This document shows, one piece after another, positions 16,868 through 20,573 of a DNA stretch of 20,573 bases. The translations under genes and the position numbers were made by a program. The stretch is from Caulochytrium protostelioides (Eukaryota > Chytridiomycota > Caulochytriomycetes > Caulochytriales > Caulochytriaceae). Position 1 is the stretch's first letter. Every line of letters begins with the position of its first letter. Below the pieces are notes generated by a model. It worked only from the letters and a program-made list of their open reading frames with translations, was not told where the DNA came from and ran no database searches. Location of the stretch: contig ML014372.1 in NCBI GenBank assembly GCA_003615045.1, positions 1 through 20,573 of the forward strand, read 5' to 3'.

Positions 16868-19810
16868 ATGGGATACCATCCCACCGTGAAGCGGCCACTG
16901 CGCCCGGCGGCGCCCGGCGGTCATGCCCACGCATCCCGCGGCGGCCGGGGAGGCCGCCCAAGGTCCAGCGGCCTCGCGATCCCGGCGTCCTTGCTCCGCG
17001 AGACGGGCGTCGACCCGGACGCCGCCGCCGCTGATGGCGCCCTGCCTCGCAACAGCAAGCAGGCACGCCAGGCACGCCGCAAGGCCGCTCACACCGCCGC
17101 CGCCGCCGCCGCCGCCGCCGCTGCGCCGTCGTCGTTGTCGGCCTCCACACCCGCCCCGGCGTCGTCACGCAAGCGCAAGGCCGAAACGGGGCCCGGCGGC
17201 ATTCCCGCGAACCACCCGAATGCCAAGTTTTTTGCGCATCTGGCGCGGCAGGGCCTGATCCCCGATGCGTCCGGCACGGTCCGCGATGCGGCGGCAGCGG
17301 ATCTGCCCTCGCGGGACGAACTGCTGGCTGAGGAGCGGTACTACCGCAAGATGCTGGGCCTGCGGCCGAAGAGCAAGGCCACGAAGCTGATGGGGGGCTC
17401 AGGCCTCGAGAACGACGCGATGGCCGATATTACTGAAGGCCTGGACGATCTAGTCGACGAGCTCGAGTCTGCCCAGAAAACCAAAAAACCGGCGTCGGGC
17501 AGCGACGACGATGATGAATCGGACGGCGGCGCGAGCGATGCGTCGCTCTCTCACTCGGATGCGGCGGACGTCGACGCGGAAGAGGACGACGAGGACAGCG
17601 TGTCCGGCGAGGACGGTCTGGATGATCTGCTCAATGGCTTTGATGACGCCGACAACGGTCTTAGCCACGACGACGAGGACGAGGATGACGGCTCTGCTGT
17701 GTCCTCATCCACCGTGGGCGACGACCGCGTCGAAAAAGACGCCGCGGACACGGACGCCGAGGTCGATCCGGTTGCGGCCCTCTTTGGTGGCAAAGCCCCA
17801 TCCGACCGTTCCGCCAAGTACGTTCCCCCTTCCGCTCGCCGGCAGCAGCAGGATGCCGAGTCGGCCCACGACGCCTCCGCCTCCGACGGCGTTGTGGCGG
17901 CGGTGGAGGACTTGCGCCCGGTCGAGACAGCCCAGAGCAAAGCGATCCGAAAGGCGGTCCGCGCCAACCTCAACAAGCTTGGCGACAGCAACATGGCGAC
18001 GCTCGCGACCGCGCTGCGCGGCGTGTACGAGACGTACCCGCGCGCCGAGGTGCACCGGGCCTTCCTCGATACCCTCTTCGCATTCATTGTCGAGCCGGCC
18101 GTGCCGCACATGTCGCTCATGCTGACCTGGGCGGCCTTTGTCAAGGCCGTGAGCTTCGAGGTCGGCCCCGAGCTTGCGACGATGGCGATCGAGGAGTCCG
18201 TCGAGCGCCTCGAGGCCGAGTGTGACGACTACCGTCGCCAGAGCCGCGGGGCTGCGGCACGGCCGTCCAGCAAAGCGGGTGGCGTCGTCCTCGATGCCGA
18301 AGAAGCCAACCGCAAGCGATACCACAACTATCTCCTCTTCACGATCGCCCTCTATCGCTTTGGCTTGGTTCGCGGCCCGCTCGTGCAAGACTTGGCCCTC
18401 GCAGCGCTGCAGCGCGACGACCATGTGGCCCAGGATGACGAGACCGACTACGGCGTCGCGCTGCATATCCTGCGGGAGGCCGGCCCCGCGCTGCGCAACG
18501 AAGATAAGGCTGCGTCCGCCGCCTTTTTCGGCGCCGTGGCCGACGCGGTCTCGGTGCGCGAGGCCGCATACCGGTCGCTGTCTGGCACCGACACCTCGGC
18601 CCCGCCGCGCTCCTCCCGCGCCCGCTTTTTGGCCGACGCGATCGATGCGGCCGCCACGCAGCTCGCTCAGCCCCAGCACCGCCGCAAGGGCCGCGACGAG
18701 GGCGCCGACCTCGGCAACGCGGCCGCTGGCAGCAACGCCCTCCAGTTCCAGGCGCTCGAACGGTACCTGGTGCATGCCAGCTCGCAGATCGCGTCCAAAT
18801 TGGTCGAGCCGCTCAGCATCCGCCTCGATGATCTTCGCCACGCCGCGACGCGCGGCCGGTGGTGGCGCGTGGGCGGCGCGTGGGGCGGCCGCGGCCAGCA
18901 CGACCAGCAGGGTCAGGCCACGATGGCGACGGTGCCCACGCACGGGGGCAAGACGGTCGAGCACGGCGCGGTCCGTGTCCACGAATCGGAGGCCGGCCGC
19001 GTGCTCGTGGACAAAGACGGCGAGTTTGGCCCGGTCGTGGATCTGATGGATCTGGCCTCGCGCCAGCGCTTGACGAGCAGTGTCAAAAAGGACATCTTCG
19101 TCATTATCATGGGATCCGAAGACGTGGCGGAGGCCCGCGAGCGCCTCGACCGTCTCCGTCTGAAGAGCGCGCAGCAGCGCGAAGTGATGCGGGTCTTGGT
19201 CCACTGCTGCCTCCAGGAGCAGTCGTACAACCCGTACTACGGGTTCCTGGCCTCGAAGCTCGCCCGCCACGACCGAGGCCACCAGCTGACGCTGCAGTAC
19301 GTCGCCTGGGAAGAATGCCGCAAGTGGCGCGAGCTCGCGGGGCCGGAGGTCTCGCTATCTCAGGCCGGCAAACATGTCACCAAGGCGGTCCACCGCCAGC
19401 AACTCACCCGTGTGGCGCAGCTCGCCGAACTGTATGCCCAGCTGCTCGTGAAAGTCGCGCTCCCCATTACTTTTCTCAAGGGCATCGACTTCTTGCTCCT
19501 CGGCTTGTATGAGAAACTCTTCATCCAAGTGCTCCTCTGCCAAGCCAGCGTTAAGTGTGCCACATCCGCTTCAGCAGCAGCCGGGAAGGCGGCGCCCGGG
19601 AAGTCGGCAGGCAGCTCCGCCCTCTCGAGCATGAAGAAGGTGTTTGGTAGGTTGAGCGAAAAGCCACACCAGGCACTGCTTCTGGGTATCACGCTCTTTT
19701 TGGATCAGCATATTATGGAGCCGCTCAGTCAGCGCAAGCCGGTAGTTGGTCTGGCCGAAGCTGATGTCCCTGCGATCAAGCTCGCTGTCGGATACCTTAA
19801 AAGTTTGTAA
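16868..19810 (+). CDS. NOM1: NOM1/Sgd1 nucleolar MIF4G-MA3 protein
   Basis: The family works in the nucleolus in small-subunit ribosome biogenesis and, as yeast Sgd1 or human NOM1, can bind the helicase Fal1/eIF4A3. The ATG at 16868 (MGYHPTVKRP) is the first in the frame and gives 980 residues. The N-terminus is basic (RNSKQARQARRKA), followed by poly-Ala and long acidic Asp/Ser tracts (about 213-285). The typical motif KYVPPSARR (about 318-326) precedes the MIF4G domain (about 358-600; KAVRANLNKLGDSNMATL, YETYPRAEVHRAFLD). A GRWWRVGGAW segment follows, and then the MA3 domain (about 730-850; RQRLTSSVKKDIFVIIMGSE, NPYYGFLASKL). The order and spacing match the full-length family. No intron is needed. 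Identity is firm. Confidence 0.95.
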   Translation: MGYHPTVKRPLRPAAPGGHAHASRGGRGGRPRSSGLAIPASLLRETGVDPDAAAADGALPRNSKQARQARRKAAHTAAAAAAAAAAPSSLSASTPAPASSRKRKAETGPGGIPANHPNAKFFAHLARQGLIPDASGTVRDAAAADLPSRDELLAEERYYRKMLGLRPKSKATKLMGGSGLENDAMADITEGLDDLVDELESAQKTKKPASGSDDDDESDGGASDASLSHSDAADVDAEEDDEDSVSGEDGLDDLLNGFDDADNGLSHDDEDEDDGSAVSSSTVGDDRVEKDAADTDAEVDPVAALFGGKAPSDRSAKYVPPSARRQQQDAESAHDASASDGVVAAVEDLRPVETAQSKAIRKAVRANLNKLGDSNMATLATALRGVYETYPRAEVHRAFLDTLFAFIVEPAVPHMSLMLTWAAFVKAVSFEVGPELATMAIEESVERLEAECDDYRRQSRGAAARPSSKAGGVVLDAEEANRKRYHNYLLFTIALYRFGLVRGPLVQDLALAALQRDDHVAQDDETDYGVALHILREAGPALRNEDKAASAAFFGAVADAVSVREAAYRSLSGTDTSAPPRSSRARFLADAIDAAATQLAQPQHRRKGRDEGADLGNAAAGSNALQFQALERYLVHASSQIASKLVEPLSIRLDDLRHAATRGRWWRVGGAWGGRGQHDQQGQATMATVPTHGGKTVEHGAVRVHESEAGRVLVDKDGEFGPVVDLMDLASRQRLTSSVKKDIFVIIMGSEDVAEARERLDRLRLKSAQQREVMRVLVHCCLQEQSYNPYYGFLASKLARHDRGHQLTLQYVAWEECRKWRELAGPEVSLSQAGKHVTKAVHRQQLTRVAQLAELYAQLLVKVALPITFLKGIDFLLLGLYEKLFIQVLLCQASVKCATSASAAAGKAAPGKSAGSSALSSMKKVFGRLSEKPHQALLLGITLFLDQHIMEPLSQRKPVVGLAEADVPAIKLAVGYLKSL

Positions 19811-19855
19811 ATGCTATATACAGGAATTCTAGTACAGAATATTATATACAGACGA
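19811..19855 (+). terminator. Probable NOM1 3' UTR / poly(A) signal region
   Basis: Just after the NOM1 TAA the sequence turns AT-rich and contains TATATACAG twice (19815-19823 and 19843-19851). TATATA-type elements act as positioning signals for 3' end formation in yeasts. Their role here is inferred from position and composition. Confidence 0.4.
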
Positions 19856-19919
19856 CCTAACTCGAACACCATCCCTCGGATCCTCGGAGGGTCCCTCCAA
19901 GAGTCAGACCGTATTAGGT

Positions 19920-20382
19920 TTAGCACCGGACGCGCTTGCGGACCATAAGCTGCAAGGGGCTCTGCCCGGAGACGCAGCATAGCGCAGCAGCTCTGACGGG
20001 CGAGTCCAGGCAACGTCGGATGTTCAAGGTGGCGTTCAGGTCGCGGTTCACACGCGGTGCCATTCCTGGAATCGCACCACAGCAAACCTCTGATTACGGT
20101 CTTCATGCGCCGGCTTTTTTGGATGAGATTCGTCTTTGCAAGTATCTGGCTGGTGCGGAACTCGTCGACGGTGCGGAGACGCTGGGCTCACGCCTTGTAC
20201 ACGCCCTGATTGGGCTGCAACGCTCAGGTAGGCGCCAAGATGTCGCATAACTGGCTGCGGTCCGTTGGATTCGACAATTTCACCGCCCAGAGACGACGGA
20301 TAGGCCAGAGCGCGAAATCCTTATCGTAGGAACTATACAACATCCAATGATAACCCGTGGAAAATCTTTCAACTACAAAGCA
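19920..20382 (-). pseudogene. Decayed Fanzor (eukaryotic TnpB-like) nuclease fragment
   Basis: Fanzors are RNA-guided, RuvC-type DNA nucleases carried by eukaryotic transposons. On the minus strand, one frame from 20382 reads through YHWMLYSSYDKDF and RRLWAVKLSN. It has an in-frame TGA at 20224-20226, then QPNQGVYKA, and a second TGA at 20191-20193 where a Trp is plausible. It continues AQRLRTVDEFRTSQIL, KTVIRGLLWCDSRNGT. Near 20052 the frame shifts by one base and continues VNRDLNATLNIRRCLD to a TAA at 19920-19922. VDEFRTSQ carries the RuvC-II glutamate and NRDLNATLNI the RuvC-III aspartate of TnpB/Fanzor proteins; GLLWC is the remnant of the zinc-finger region between them. Only a C-terminal part of about 150 codons is present; family members are several hundred residues long. 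The two stops, the frameshift and the lost cysteines make it non-functional. Other IS607/IS605 TnpB-like relatives cannot be excluded. Confidence 0.72.
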
Positions 20383-20421
20383 TCATCGCCAAGTAGCAAA
20401 TCAGTAAAATATGACCATAAA

Positions 20422-20494
20422 AGGTCCCACGGAGATTCGAACTCCGGTCATGAGATTCAGAGTCTCATGTGATAACCAACTACACTATGGGACC
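20422..20494 (-). tRNA. tRNA-Gln (anticodon CTG)
   Basis: This folds as a complete 73-base cloverleaf with no intron. Acceptor stem GGTCCCA pairs with TGGGACC. The D arm has the GTTGG loop and one weak pair. The anticodon stem TGAGA/TCTCA is perfect, with loop CTCTGAA and anticodon CTG (reads CAG, Gln). The T arm CGGAG-TTCGAAT-CTCCG is perfect and contains the B-box. The discriminator is T, as usual in eukaryotic tRNA-Gln, and it begins a short T run (20419-20422 on the plus strand as A's) that can serve as the Pol III terminator. CCA is not encoded. The A-rich 5' flank with CAA motifs fits Pol III initiation. Confidence 0.97.
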
Positions 20495-20544
20495 AATTTT
20501 TGTTTTGTTGGACGGCCACTTCTGGTCGCTGGTTTGCATCACAT

Positions 20545-20560
20545 CTGCTTACATAAGCAG
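20545..20560. repeat. Short palindrome CTGCTTA-CA-TAAGCAG
   Basis: Two 7-bp arms are exact reverse complements around a 2-nt centre. It lies about 50 bp upstream of the tRNA 5' end. A second perfect 10-bp palindrome, GCCACGTGGC, follows at 20564-20573 at the window edge. The function of either is unknown. Confidence 0.7.
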
Positions 20561-20573
20561 TCTGCCACGTGGC

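Noticed and set aside
17705-19282. Minus-strand open frame of 525 codons
   Set aside because: Antisense to NOM1, whose MIF4G and MA3 motifs are unmistakable.
19801-19830. Pumilio (Puf) binding site at the NOM1 stop codon
   Set aside because: TGTAAATG only partly matches the TGTAHATA consensus and overlaps the stop codon.
19936-20250. Plus-strand ORF of 104 codons at the Fanzor locus
   Set aside because: The minus strand carries the conserved RuvC motifs; this frame is its antisense.

Overview
This window looks like compact, GC-rich nuclear DNA of a unicellular eukaryote. The genes are eukaryotic: a mitochondrial-type Lon protease with a targeting leader, a NOM1/Sgd1 nucleolar protein, an F-box protein, a ZIF-like MFS transporter and a nuclear tRNA-Gln. 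There are no operons or Shine-Dalgarno sites. Coding regions are long, continuous and strongly Ala/Pro/Ser/Asp-rich. Introns are absent or very rare (one doubtful case). An early-diverging (zoosporic) fungus is my best guess, but that is inference and other protists are not excluded.

Layout. 1-2892 (-): mitochondrial Lon, with its C-terminal protease domain beyond the left edge. 2893-3844: its upstream region, with a 7-bp tandem repeat. 3845-5722 (-): F-box protein. 5723-6705: divergent promoter region. 6706-8379 (+): leucine-rich-repeat protein with a Lys-rich tail. 8545-9726 (-): RrmJ/FtsJ-type rRNA 2'-O-methyltransferase, probably MRM2, convergent with the LRR gene. 10111-12564 (-): large disordered protein of unknown function. 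12565-13264: spacer with a perfect 14-bp-stem hairpin. 13265-15526 (-): MFS transporter. 15527-16867: divergent spacer with a 12-bp tandem repeat and duplicated CACGTG boxes. 16868-19810 (+): NOM1/SGD1.

The right end (19811-20573) is markedly less GC-rich. It holds a broken, previously mobile gene on the minus strand: a decayed Fanzor (eukaryotic TnpB-like RNA-guided nuclease) with recognisable RuvC-II and RuvC-III motifs, two in-frame stops and a frameshift. It lies 37 bp downstream of an intact tRNA-Gln(CTG) gene on the same strand. This relic is the most interesting item in the window.

The genes do not form one pathway. Two probably serve mitochondria (Lon, MRM2) and NOM1 serves ribosome biogenesis. 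Many coding regions carry homopolymeric or short tandem amino-acid repeats (poly-Ala, poly-Ser, poly-Asp, His-Asp-Lys-Glu, Arg-Gln-Ala), which appears to be a genome-wide habit. Long antisense open frames are common because of the high GC content and were not called as genes.
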